A DNA stretch of 46,728 nt. Origin: Alphaproteobacteria bacterium. Its GTDB lineage: Bacteria > Pseudomonadota > Alphaproteobacteria > SMXS01. Numbering within the stretch: position 1 is the stretch's first letter; each line of letters begins with the position of its first letter. The stretch spans positions 1 to 46,728 of the forward strand of contig JAURPT010000068.1 in the NCBI GenBank assembly GCA_030836535.1. Direction: 5' to 3'. The position numbers and the translations under genes were made by a program. Below, piece by piece: positions 1 through 7,007 of this stretch. The notes under the pieces were generated by a model that was not told the origin of the DNA, ran no database searches, and was given only the letters and a program-made list of their open reading frames with translations.

Positions 1-255
1 CTTGATGCCGCCCGGGTGACCCGTATGGCGGTAATAAGTTTTGTTTTCGCGCTTGCGGCCGGTCAGGTGGACCTTCTCAGCGTTGATGATGATGACGTGG
101 TCACCACAATCGATATTCGGGGTGAACATGGGCTTGTGCTTGCCGCGCAAAATCTTGGCAACTTCAGCAGCCATGCGACCCAGCACCACGCCGTCAGCGT
201 CGACAACGTGCCACTTCTTCTCCACCTCGGAAGGCTTGGCGGAATAGGTTTTCAT
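1..255 (-). CDS. rplM: Ribosomal protein L13 (N-terminal part, runs off the window)
   Basis: The minus-strand frame starting at the ATG at 255 reads [20 protein letters not shown] and continues open for 85 codons to the window edge. The start, the VLGRMA stretch, the [12 protein letters not shown] segment and the [18 protein letters not shown] segment are those of L13, a 50S subunit protein that binds 23S rRNA early in assembly. About 60% of the usual 150 or so residues are visible; the C-terminus lies outside. An AAGGA ribosome-binding site sits about nine bases before the ATG. In most bacteria rpsI follows directly, which would be outside this window. A promoter and a two-hairpin leader precede it. 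Confidence 0.95.
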   Translation of the reverse strand, partial: MKTYSAKPSEVEKKWHVVDADGVVLGRMAAEVAKILRGKHKPMFTPNIDCGDHVIIINAEKVHLTGRKRENKTYYRHTGHPGGIK

Positions 256-276
256 CTGCGTTTATCCTTGTTAGGC

Positions 277-321
277 GCACCCGGCGGGGTGCAAAACGTG
301 TGGGCAGGCACACAACCTGCC
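277..321 (-). promoter_or_regulatory. Two-hairpin 5' leader of rplM
   Basis: The leader between the predicted rplM promoter and its ATG contains two short perfect hairpins. One is GCACCC/GGGTGC (277-292, four-base loop) and the other is GGCAGG/CCTGCC (303-321, seven-base loop). L13 operons in some bacteria are controlled by a leader RNA, so an autoregulatory role is possible. The stems are only six pairs long, so this is a weak structural observation. Confidence 0.35.
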
Positions 322-332
322 TTTGGCGGCGC

Positions 333-360
333 AGTATGGTCATTCATGCGCACAAGTCAA
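333..360 (-). promoter_or_regulatory. Predicted promoter of rplM
   Basis: On the minus strand TTGACT (355-360) is followed after 16 bases by CATACT (333-338), giving a sigma-70-like promoter that would start transcription about 70 bases before the rplM ATG. The region just upstream (361-430) is strongly AT-rich, as is common for ribosomal-protein promoters. Confidence 0.45.
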
Positions 361-460
361 CCAACTAATATTCTATAAAACCCTATAAAAACAAAATGTT
401 ATAATTATGGTATTATTTTACCACATAATTTGTAGCTGTTTCCAGAGGATTCATGGTCGA

Positions 461-1459
461 TCACCGGCGAGACTGATGGCTCCAGGCAATTGCCATGGTC
501 AACAGGGCCAGAGCCCCGGCTTGATGGGCCAGCGCCAGCCACAACGGCACGACCCATAACAGGGTCCATATTCCCAGGCCGATCTGCACCAGTGTCATGG
601 CCAGCAGGCCATGCACAATCGGGGCTTGCTGGCGGTTTCGCCACCAGACGACACCCACACAGATGGCCACCAGATAGGCAATCATCCGGTGGTTGAACTG
701 GACGATGCGGTAGTCCTCGAACACCCCAGGCCAGAAAGGCGGGTTGGAATAGATATCTCCGGGAATGAAGGCCTCATCGATCAGCGGCCAGGTGTTGTAG
801 ATAACCCCGGCATCCAACCCAGCCACAAAGGCACCGGATAATATCTGCAGGAAGATCAGGCACATCAGCAGGAAGGGCGCTGTCTGCAAGCTGCCGCGCA
901 CCCTGCCCCGGAGGTCACGGATCAGCCATAGCAAATACCCATAGATGAAGATGGCCAGGCCCAGATGCGCCGCCAGTCGGTATTGTGACACAGCCGGGCG
1001 GTCCACCAGGCCGGACTTGACCATATACCAACCCATGAAGCCCTGGGCGCCGCCGAGCAGCAAGGCGCCCCACAGCTTGAGATTCATACCCCGCGGGATG
1101 GCCCGCTTGTACAGAAACCAGAAGAACGGCAGGGCAAAGGCCAAGCCAATCAGGCGGCCCAACAGGCGATGCAGGAATTCGAGCCAGAATATCTGCTTGA
1201 AGTCATCCACCTCAAAGAAGTGGTTCACTTTCTGGAATTCCGGTGAGTCCTTGTATTTGTCAAACTCGGCGAGCCAGGCCTCATCCGTGAATGGCGGCAG
1301 CCAGCCTGTCACGGGGTGCCAGTCTGTCATCGACAGACCAGATTCCGTCAGGCGGGTCGCCCCACCCAGCAGCACCATGAAAAAGATCAGCCCGACCACG
1401 ATCTGTAGCCAGCGGATGATCGCCTTTTCATTCTGAGTTGTCATGGCAGTACTATTCAT
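461..1459 (-). CDS. ctaA: Heme A synthase, COX15/CtaA family
   Basis: This 332-residue multi-pass inner-membrane protein oxidises the C8 methyl of heme O to the formyl group of heme A for aa3-type cytochrome oxidase. About eight hydrophobic segments are visible. The paired heme/substrate histidines lie in EFLHRLLGR, HLGLA, FNHRMIAY and LAHQAGA, which is the COX15 pattern. I start at the ATG at 1459, which has AAAGG upstream. The frame is open further 5', but that extension runs into the tRNA-Pro gene and its terminator and is not coding. The next ATG (1444) has no ribosome-binding site. It implies that the organism makes a heme-A-containing terminal oxidase. Confidence 0.93.
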   Translation of the reverse strand: MNSTAMTTQNEKAIIRWLQIVVGLIFFMVLLGGATRLTESGLSMTDWHPVTGWLPPFTDEAWLAEFDKYKDSPEFQKVNHFFEVDDFKQIFWLEFLHRLLGRLIGLAFALPFFWFLYKRAIPRGMNLKLWGALLLGGAQGFMGWYMVKSGLVDRPAVSQYRLAAHLGLAIFIYGYLLWLIRDLRGRVRGSLQTAPFLLMCLIFLQILSGAFVAGLDAGVIYNTWPLIDEAFIPGDIYSNPPFWPGVFEDYRIVQFNHRMIAYLVAICVGVVWWRNRQQAPIVHGLLAMTLVQIGLGIWTLLWVVPLWLALAHQAGALALLTMAIAWSHQSRR

Positions 1460-1504
1460 GGTCACCCGGCCTTTGGCAATCGCATAGCTGTCGCAGCGAA
1501 TTAC

Positions 1505-1535
1505 AAAAAGGGGCCAACCCCGAAAGGTTGGCCCC
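1505..1535 (-). terminator. Rho-independent terminator of tRNA-Pro
   Basis: On the minus strand a perfect ten-pair stem GGGGCCAACC/GGTTGGCCCC with a TTTCGG loop is followed by TTTTT. It lies 30 bases past the tRNA 3' end and 46 bases before the heme A synthase ATG. Confidence 0.9.
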
Positions 1536-1564
1536 GATGCCCTGATAATGCGCGCTGCGCAAAG

Positions 1565-1641
1565 TGGTCGGAGTGGCCGGATTTGAACCGACGACCCCCA
1601 CACCCCCAGTATGGTGCGCTACCAGACTGCGCTACACTCCG
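1565..1641 (-). tRNA. tRNA-Pro (anticodon GGG)
   Basis: The minus strand folds into a complete cloverleaf. The acceptor stem is CGGAGTG/CACTCCG, the D stem is GCGC/GCGC, and the anticodon stem CCATA/TGTGG has loop CTGGGGG (anticodon GGG). The T stem is GTCGG/CCGGC with loop TTCGAAT. Discriminator A and an encoded CCA tail follow. It has a strong promoter upstream and a terminator downstream, so it forms its own transcription unit. Confidence 0.96.
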
Positions 1642-1676
1642 TCATGCACAAGCAGCGCCAGCGCCAGGACGGGCGC

Positions 1677-1705
1677 ACTATAACCACCTCTTGCCGACGC
1701 GGCAA
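1677..1705 (-). promoter_or_regulatory. Promoter of tRNA-Pro
   Basis: On the minus strand TTGCCG (1700-1705), a 17-base spacer and TATAGT (1677-1682) form a good sigma-70 promoter. Transcription would start about 30 bases before the mature tRNA 5' end. The -35 box is part of an inverted repeat TTGCCG-N3-CGGCAA. Confidence 0.65.
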
Positions 1706-1717
1706 CGGCGATTCTGA

Positions 1718-2308
1718 TTAATTTATACCCTCGCCCTTCAGGCTTTCCCGCATGGCCTTCAGGTCTTCCAACAGGCCCGAAAGCTTCTCGCGAGAGCTGT
1801 CATCCAGCCCCCTGATGGCGGTTTCCTCACGCGCTGGCTGGCTGGCCAGCTGCCGATCCACCGCAGGGCGGGAGAATGTGGGTGTTGATGCTGCAGCCTG
1901 TGGTGTGTCGGCAGGAACGGTTACAGGCTCTCCCACTGCTGGTTCATCCACCGGGTCTGCGGCTGCGGGTAGGGGGTCGCCACCTGCCATGGCGGCAACA
2001 GCCTTGACGCCACTTTCGCGCAATACTTTCTGCACGCCTTTGATGGTGTAGCCGTCATCATGGAGCAGTTTACGAATACCCCTGAGCAAGGCGACATCTT
2101 CGGGCCGGTAGTACCGACGCCCACCCCCGCGCTTGAGCGGTTTTATCTGGTTGAAGCGTGTTTCCCAGAAGCGCAGCACATGCTGCTGTACATCCAGTTC
2201 CGTTGCCACTTCACTGATGGTACGAAATGCTTGGTCAGATTTTCCACGATGCGCAGCACGGGTCCCGGCTGCGTTTTCTTCAGGCGAGTTGTCAGGCTGT
2301 TCAGACAT
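1718..2308 (-). CDS. MerR-family transcriptional regulator
   Basis: The 196-residue protein has a MerR-type winged helix at about residues 28-96: [13 protein letters not shown], then [10 protein letters not shown], then [15 protein letters not shown]. The rest is a low-complexity Ala/Pro/Glu tail ending in a short predicted helical segment. There is no clear metal or drug-binding domain, so the inducer is unknown. A MerR gene directly after ihfA is a conserved alphaproteobacterial arrangement, and co-transcription with ihfA is likely given the 65-base gap. What it regulates cannot be said from the sequence. Confidence 0.85.
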   Translation of the reverse strand: MSEQPDNSPEENAAGTRAAHRGKSDQAFRTISEVATELDVQQHVLRFWETRFNQIKPLKRGGGRRYYRPEDVALLRGIRKLLHDDGYTIKGVQKVLRESGVKAVAAMAGGDPLPAAADPVDEPAVGEPVTVPADTPQAAASTPTFSRPAVDRQLASQPAREETAIRGLDDSSREKLSGLLEDLKAMRESLKGEGIN

Positions 2309-2373
2309 GTAGGCTTGTTACTCTTTGTATGCGCCGGCTATTGCGACAGCGGATACATGTGTTGTCACCTTAC

Positions 2374-2670
2374 CTAGTCGATACCCGCTACGACAGACTT
2401 CAATACCTGCGACGGGCGGAACACCAACACACGGCGTGGGCCAATAGGCACCTCTTCGCCAGTCTTGGGATTGCGACCCATGCGGCCCGTTTTCTGGCGC
2501 ACAGCAAAACTGCCGAAAGAGGAAATCTTCACATTTTCACCGTCAGCCAGGCTGTCGGCAATAATGCTCAGGACGCTTTCAACCAGTTCAGAAGACTCAT
2601 TCCGCGACAGGCCAACTTCCTGGTAAACCGCTTCGCTCAGGTCTGCGCGAGTGACTGTATTATTACTCAT
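2374..2670 (-). CDS. ihfA: Integration host factor subunit alpha
   Basis: This 98-residue nucleoid protein of the HU/IHF fold pairs with IhfB and bends DNA at specific sites. The DNA-binding arm [15 protein letters not shown] with the intercalating proline is present. The start N-NTVTRADL and length are those of IHF-alpha. I start at the ATG at 2670, which has GGAGGGG ten bases upstream; an ATG-less extension to 2688 would run through that ribosome-binding site. It follows fabH in the common alphaproteobacterial order but has its own predicted promoter in the gap. Confidence 0.95.
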   Translation of the reverse strand: MSNNTVTRADLSEAVYQEVGLSRNESSELVESVLSIIADSLADGENVKISSFGSFAVRQKTGRMGRNPKTGEEVPIGPRRVLVFRPSQVLKSVVAGID

Positions 2671-2703
2671 CGGACTCGGCCCCTCCAATATCCATGGCGA
2701 AAA

Positions 2704-2732
2704 AGGGTAGTCACGAGTCGCGTGACAGTCAA
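2704..2732 (-). promoter_or_regulatory. Predicted ihfA promoter with an inverted repeat filling the spacer
   Basis: On the minus strand TTGACT (2727-2732) and TACCCT (2704-2709) are separated by exactly 17 bases. These are the inverted repeat GTCACG-N5-CGTGAC (2710-2726). A protein bound to this repeat would sit between the two promoter elements, as MerR-family regulators do. The start of transcription would be about 27 bases before the ihfA ATG. Confidence 0.5.
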
Positions 2733-2788
2733 TAAAAAAGCAATTTCAACGGGATAGGGCCATTTCTGCAGAGTCCCCAGATTAGACC

Positions 2789-3757
2789 TTACCAGCGAAG
2801 CACTGCTGCACCCCAGGTCAGGCCTGCGCCCATGGCTTCAAGCAACAGGATGTCGCCTTCATTGACCTTGCCTTCGCGCACGGCCCGGTCCAGCGCCAGC
2901 GGCACGGACGCGGCAGACGTGTTGCCATGGTCTGCAATGGTGATCATCACCTGTTCGGCATCCATCCGCAGCTTCTTGCCCACGCCGTCAATGATGCGTT
3001 TGTTGGCCTGGTGCGGCACCAGCAGGTCAATATCATCCTGTGTCAGGTCGGTCTTGGCCAGCACTTCGCCAATAACAGACGACAGGTTACTGACAGCATG
3101 ACGAAACACGTCCTTGCCTTCCATCTGGATCGTACCGGACGTACCGGTCATAGACGTACCGCCATCGGAATAGAGAATGTCATGCTGGCGGCCGTCACTT
3201 CGCAGCTTGGATGCAACCACGCCCCGGTTGCCAACGTCGTCCCGGCCCTGCAGAACGACAGCGCCTGCACCGTCGCCAAAAAGCACGCAGGTGGTGCGGT
3301 CTTCCCAGTCGATGATACGTGTAAGTGTCTCTGCACCGATCAGCAGAATGTTTTTGGCCTGACCACTGCGAATGAACCCGTCAGCAATCGACAGACCATA
3401 GATAAAGCCAGAGCAGGCGGCCTGAATGTCAAAGGCTGCACCTTCGTGCATGCCCAGAGCGGCCTGAACCTTACAGGCAGTAGAGGGCAGCGTTTCATCA
3501 GGCGTCGTGGTTGCCACAATGATAAAATCGAGATCTTCAGCGGTGAGCCCGGCAGATTCCAGAGCCGCTTTGCCGGCACCAATTGCCAGGTCGGAGGTAT
3601 ATTCACCGTCTGCAGCCATGTGGCGCTGTCGAATGCCTGAGCGTTCAGTAATCCATTCGTCGCTGGTATCCACCCACTCGGTGAGGTCGTTATTGGTAAC
3701 AACGCGCTCCGGCAGGAAGCCGCCCGTACCGGCAATGACACACCTCATCTCGCTCAT
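2789..3757 (-). CDS. fabH: Beta-ketoacyl-ACP synthase III
   Basis: FabH condenses acetyl-CoA with malonyl-ACP to start fatty-acid synthesis. The 322-residue protein has the full catalytic triad: Cys115 in DIQAACSGF, His249 in VPHQANKRI and Asn279 in ADHGNTSA. The GDGAGA turn typical of the family is also present. The ATG overlaps the plsX stop as ATGA, so translation is probably coupled. The gene belongs to the rpmF-plsX-fabH unit. Confidence 0.96.
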   Translation of the reverse strand: MSEMRCVIAGTGGFLPERVVTNNDLTEWVDTSDEWITERSGIRQRHMAADGEYTSDLAIGAGKAALESAGLTAEDLDFIIVATTTPDETLPSTACKVQAALGMHEGAAFDIQAACSGFIYGLSIADGFIRSGQAKNILLIGAETLTRIIDWEDRTTCVLFGDGAGAVVLQGRDDVGNRGVVASKLRSDGRQHDILYSDGGTSMTGTSGTIQMEGKDVFRHAVSNLSSVIGEVLAKTDLTQDDIDLLVPHQANKRIIDGVGKKLRMDAEQVMITIADHGNTSAASVPLALDRAVREGKVNEGDILLLEAMGAGLTWGAAVLRW

Positions 3758-4809
3758 GCGCTTGCAGCCTCCTCTGCTGCTGGTTCGTTTTCGCCTGCAC
3801 CCAATGCTGCAAGGTCTGCAGCAATGCGTTCCTGCAGATTACCCTTGGCCAACTCAATTGCAACATCAATAGCGCTTGCATAGCCCGCAGCACTTGCGCC
3901 GCCATGAGATTTGATCACCAAGCCGTTCAGGCCCAGCATCATGCCGCCATTATGGGTGTTGGGGTCCAAATGATCCCGCAGGGTGCGCAGCGCGCGGCGC
4001 GCCAGCAGATAGCCCAATTTCGATAGCAGCGAATTGCGGAAGGCACGCTGGAACAGCTCCAGGATAAGTCTGGCTGTCCCCTCAACGGTCTTCAGGGCGA
4101 TATTGCCGGTAAAGCCATCGGCGACAACCACATCTGCCTTACCAAAACCAATGTCATCGCCTTCAACAAACCCAACAAATTCGTAGGAAAGGTCGGCCTC
4201 ACGCAATCGATCGGCGGCCAGGCGAATGCTTTCATGCCCCTTGAGTTCTTCACTGCCGATATTCAGCAGCCCAACCTTGGGGCGGGACAAGCCCTGTACC
4301 AGCCGTACATAGGCCGCGCCCATGACAGCAAACTGAACCAGATTCTCGTCTGAGCATTCCACATTGGCGCCCAGATCAAGCATGGCGGTTTCGCCATCAC
4401 GCGTTGGCATCAACGCCACAAGGGCGGGTCGGTCGATCCCGGGCATCATCCGCAGGATAAATTTAGACAGCGCCAGCAGCGCCCCTGTATTGCCAGCAGA
4501 CACCGCTGCTGCAGCCTCGCCTTCCTTAACCGCTGTGATCGCCATACCCATGCTGGACGCACGGCCGGACCGAAGTGCCTGGCTGGGCTTCATGTCGGCA
4601 CTGATGGCGTTGTCGGTATGGACAATGGTGGATACAGCAGAAAGGGCCGCATGCTTGTCCAGCAGCGGCCTGATCACGGCTTCGTCGCCATAAATCCTGA
4701 ATTCTGTATCCGGGTGACGAATATTCGTCAGACTCGCGCCCTCAATGACGATGTCAGGAGCTTGGTCCCCTCCCATGGCATCAAGGGCAATGGTCAGCGA
4801 GTCGAGCAT
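3754..4809 (-). CDS. plsX: Phosphate acyltransferase PlsX
   Basis: PlsX makes acyl-phosphate from acyl-ACP, the acyl donor for PlsY in phospholipid synthesis. The 351-residue protein starts with IALDAMGGDQAPDIVIEGA, the family signature. It has the GNTGALLA and GANVECSDENLVQFAVMG motifs and the VVADGFTGNIALK motif. The C-terminal 30 residues are an acidic Ala/Glu-rich tail. AAGGA lies about eight bases before the ATG. It sits 39 bases after rpmF and overlaps fabH by four bases. Confidence 0.96.
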   Translation of the reverse strand: MLDSLTIALDAMGGDQAPDIVIEGASLTNIRHPDTEFRIYGDEAVIRPLLDKHAALSAVSTIVHTDNAISADMKPSQALRSGRASSMGMAITAVKEGEAAAAVSAGNTGALLALSKFILRMMPGIDRPALVALMPTRDGETAMLDLGANVECSDENLVQFAVMGAAYVRLVQGLSRPKVGLLNIGSEELKGHESIRLAADRLREADLSYEFVGFVEGDDIGFGKADVVVADGFTGNIALKTVEGTARLILELFQRAFRNSLLSKLGYLLARRALRTLRDHLDPNTHNGGMMLGLNGLVIKSHGGASAAGYASAIDVAIELAKGNLQERIAADLAALGAGENEPAAEEAASA

Positions 4810-4848
4810 GCGTCATCCTTGCGGCGTTGGGAGGCTTATGCCCGCCAA

Positions 4849-5034
4849 CTAGAAAGAGTCTGCCGTGTCGACGACTTCACGCCCGTCGTAGTAACCACAT
4901 GAACCACAGACATGATGCGGCAGCTTGGGCTCACCGCAATTCGGGCATTCGCCATGATTGGCAGCACTCAGGGCGTCGTGCGAGCGACGCATATTGCGCT
5001 TGGAGCGCGTAATTTTACTCTTGGGAACGGCCAT
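4849..5034 (-). CDS. rpmF: Ribosomal protein L32
   Basis: This 61-residue 50S protein starts [20 protein letters not shown], as L32 does. It retains the four-cysteine zinc ribbon (CPNC and CGSC), so it is a zinc-dependent C+ form rather than a zinc-free paralog. It sits between the YceD gene and plsX, the usual arrangement that links ribosome and membrane-lipid synthesis. Confidence 0.97.
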   Translation of the reverse strand: MAVPKSKITRSKRNMRRSHDALSAANHGECPNCGEPKLPHHVCGSCGYYDGREVVDTADSF

Positions 5035-5089
5035 CGTTCATTCTTCCATTTCACGCCAGACCCCCACCGGGCCTGACAACTAGCGCACG

Positions 5090-5117
5090 AACATACAAAT
5101 AATTGCCAGCGCTTCAA
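5090..5117 (-). promoter_or_regulatory. Possible promoter of rpmF-plsX-fabH
   Basis: On the minus strand TTGAAG (5112-5117), a 16-base spacer and TATGTT (5090-5095) lie in an AT-rich stretch at the end of the YceD gene, about 55 bases before rpmF. Both boxes match the sigma-70 consensus at four of six positions, so this is a moderate call. Confidence 0.4.
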
Positions 5118-5653
5118 GTTTTGTCTTGTAATTTTTTTAGCGCCGCAAACGGGTGCGGCACGTCGTCGCCTTCTATATCAGTGCCTGAACCTGATGAAAA
5201 TCGAATTTCCCCTGATTCTTCAGCGTTTTCGGCGCGGGGATACGGGTCCATCGCCAAAGACAGATATTGAACGACAACCTCGGAAATATCGATGATATCA
5301 CCAGTAAATAGCTCGATATCTTCTTCATCCGGGTCAAAGTCATCGGATGTGTTGTGCGCAGCATAGGCTTCATTGACAAAACGGACGGCAAATTCCTCCG
5401 CGATATCGCTGCGGACATCCTCCAGCGTCAAGACGCAGGCCTGCGTCACGTTGCCTTCCACATCACCACTTACCAGCACGCCCGCGCGTTCACCCAGTGA
5501 TTCGATTTTCAGTCTGGCGGTCGCCTTGTCGACAGCCCGAATCTGCAAACGCTCGCAGATCTCGGCACATTCTTCTGCGGTAGCAACCAATTCAAACGTC
5601 TTGCCGCTACGCGGAAATTCGCGAATATCAATTTCCTGATTCAACAACTTCAT
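5114..5653 (-). CDS. YceD family protein (DUF177)
   Basis: The 179-residue acidic protein belongs to the YceD/DUF177 family, which neighbours rpmF across bacteria and has been linked to 23S rRNA accumulation. The LTLEDVRSDIAEEFAVRFV segment and the acidic stretch after it (FDPDEEDIELFTGDIIDISEVV), split by a linker, match the family core. I start at the ATG at 5653, which has AGGA upstream and follows the chaperone stop by 19 bases; an earlier start at 5701 would overlap that gene. The molecular function here is inferred from family and context only. Confidence 0.85.
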   Translation of the reverse strand: MKLLNQEIDIREFPRSGKTFELVATAEECAEICERLQIRAVDKATARLKIESLGERAGVLVSGDVEGNVTQACVLTLEDVRSDIAEEFAVRFVNEAYAAHNTSDDFDPDEEDIELFTGDIIDISEVVVQYLSLAMDPYPRAENAEESGEIRFSSGSGTDIEGDDVPHPFAALKKLQDKT

Positions 5654-5672
5654 TGCATTCGTTCCTGTTCCA

Positions 5673-6233
5673 TTACCGTGTCGAACCGGGTGCCGGGCCA
5701 AATGTTACGATACCAGACAAAAACGCGTCATCCGCCTGGGCAGCAAGAGAGGCGTGCTCACGCCGCATATAGTCCGCCATCGCGCGGGCATGGCCCGCGG
5801 CCTGATCATCCCCCCTGTAGAGGTTGCGCCGCAGGGCTTCTTCCAATGCATCATCACCGGCTTCCAACGCGCGGTCATAGGCATCAACACGCCCCATATA
5901 GGCTTTGGCCATGGCACGCACCCGCTTGCCGACACCCATGTCGCCGACACCGAGTTCTCGCAAGCCACGGTCCATGTCATTGAACATTTCATCAAACAGC
6001 ACCTGAGACAGCTGACCGGCAGCTTTGCCACAATCCTTCAGCCGGTTCATCACCAGAAAACAGTGAATGGCGATCATGTCAAAACGCCCATCAACCGAAT
6101 CGGCAACGCCACACTCTGTATAGAAAGAAGGCGCACGCGACTGGGTTACCAACGTGACATACAAGCTGTTTGCCGCCTTCTTGCGGGACTTGGGGGTCAG
6201 GATGGAAAGCCACTGGCTAAATGGTCCTGGCAT
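5673..6233 (-). CDS. Ubiquinol-cytochrome c chaperone family protein
   Basis: The 186-residue protein matches the Cbp3-like ubiquinol-cytochrome c chaperone domain. Hallmarks are MIAIHCFLVMNRL, the LFDEMFNDMDRGLRELGVGDMGVGKRV segment split by short turns, and YDRALEAGDDALEEALRRNLYR. Homologs help assemble cytochrome b of the bc1 complex. It is the first gene of the minus-strand group leading into YceD and rpmF. A GGAGTG ribosome-binding site precedes the ATG. Its position divergent from bamE is typical of alphaproteobacteria. Confidence 0.9.
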   Translation of the reverse strand: MPGPFSQWLSILTPKSRKKAANSLYVTLVTQSRAPSFYTECGVADSVDGRFDMIAIHCFLVMNRLKDCGKAAGQLSQVLFDEMFNDMDRGLRELGVGDMGVGKRVRAMAKAYMGRVDAYDRALEAGDDALEEALRRNLYRGDDQAAGHARAMADYMRREHASLAAQADDAFLSGIVTFGPAPGSTR

Positions 6234-6319
6234 TGTTCACTCCGGTTGCTTGGCCGAACAGGGTTGCTTGACGCCAAAGGCGTCTGCACCAATATGCTGA
6301 ACAGGAACCTGGCACGCGT

Positions 6320-6333
6320 TGACAGGCCTGTCA
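6320..6333. promoter_or_regulatory. Perfect 14-bp palindrome in the chaperone/bamE divergent gap
   Basis: TGACAGGCCTGTCA reads the same on both strands. It overlaps a TTGACA hexamer (6319-6324) that could serve as a -35 box towards bamE, although no good -10 follows at 16-18 bases. A second inverted repeat, GACGCC-AAA-GGCGTC, lies nearby at about 6269-6284. The palindrome is a possible operator for one or both divergent genes; the binding protein is unknown. Confidence 0.4.
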
Positions 6334-6418
6334 GGCAGTGTCATGTTCCCCTCGTCGGCAATTGTCCAGCCTTTTATGGACACGCCGTTAATCTAGGTAT
6401 TCAACCAGGAAATCAAAC

Positions 6419-6883
6419 GTGAAAAAATCCCTGATGATTGTTGCGCTCGCCGGTACCGTTGGCGCCACCGCCACATTGGGTGGCTGCGCCAAAACCATCA
6501 ACCAGCGCGGTTACCTGTTCGATGAAGAAATCATCGAGGAAATTCGCCCCGGCATCGACAATCGCAGCTCTGTAACCGCGGCTATGGGTTCACCAACCAT
6601 GACGGCGACGTTCGACGAAGATACCTGGTATTACGTCAGTCAGACCAAGCAGAGCATTGCCTTCTTTAAACCGAAGACAACCGAACATTTGATCTTCTCG
6701 GTCTCGTTCAACGACCGCGGCGACGTCACCCGCACGGAACAGCTGGGCATCGACACGACCTACAAGGTCAGCATGGTTGATGAAAAGACGCCCACCCGCG
6801 GTAAGGAGTTGGGCTTCTTCGAACAGATCTTCAGTAATATCGGTCGCTTCTCCAGCGAAGGCCCCGTACAGCCTGGGTATTAA
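6419..6883 (+). CDS. bamE: Outer-membrane assembly lipoprotein BamE (SmpA/OmlA)
   Basis: The start codon is GTG at 6419 with AGGA eight bases upstream. The 154-residue product has a lipoprotein signal peptide ending in the lipobox LGGC, with lipidated Cys23. The SmpA/OmlA fold follows: RGYLFDEEIIEEIRPGIDNR, then VTAAMGSPTMTATFDEDTWY, then a strand ending in FNDRGDVTRTEQ. BamE is an accessory subunit of the BAM complex that inserts outer-membrane beta-barrels. It is a single-gene unit ended by a bidirectional terminator. Confidence 0.93.
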   Translation: MKKSLMIVALAGTVGATATLGGCAKTINQRGYLFDEEIIEEIRPGIDNRSSVTAAMGSPTMTATFDEDTWYYVSQTKQSIAFFKPKTTEHLIFSVSFNDRGDVTRTEQLGIDTTYKVSMVDEKTPTRGKELGFFEQIFSNIGRFSSEGPVQPGY

Positions 6884-6924
6884 ATTCGCAGCCTGACGAC
6901 GCTACCACACGTCAATAGAATTCA

Positions 6925-6988
6925 GCCGGGCTTACAAGGCAGCCCGGCATAAAAAAACGCCCCGATGGATAACCACCGGGGCGCTTGT
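6925..6988. terminator. Bidirectional terminator between bamE and hppA, with an extra upstream hairpin
   Basis: The stem CGCCCCG/CGGGGCG (6958-6964 with 6977-6983) is extended inward by TGG/CCA after one mismatch. It is flanked by seven A residues on the left and by CTTGTTTTT on the right, so it can end both convergent genes. A second perfect eight-pair hairpin GCCGGGCT/AGCCCGGC (6925-6948) lies immediately before it on the plus strand. Confidence 0.85.
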
Positions 6989-7007
6989 TTTTGTATGTTG
7001 ATCCGGC

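Noticed and set aside
1460-1603. N-terminal extension of the heme A synthase frame
   Set aside because: It crosses the tRNA-Pro 3' end and its terminator; the ATG at 1459 has a ribosome-binding site.
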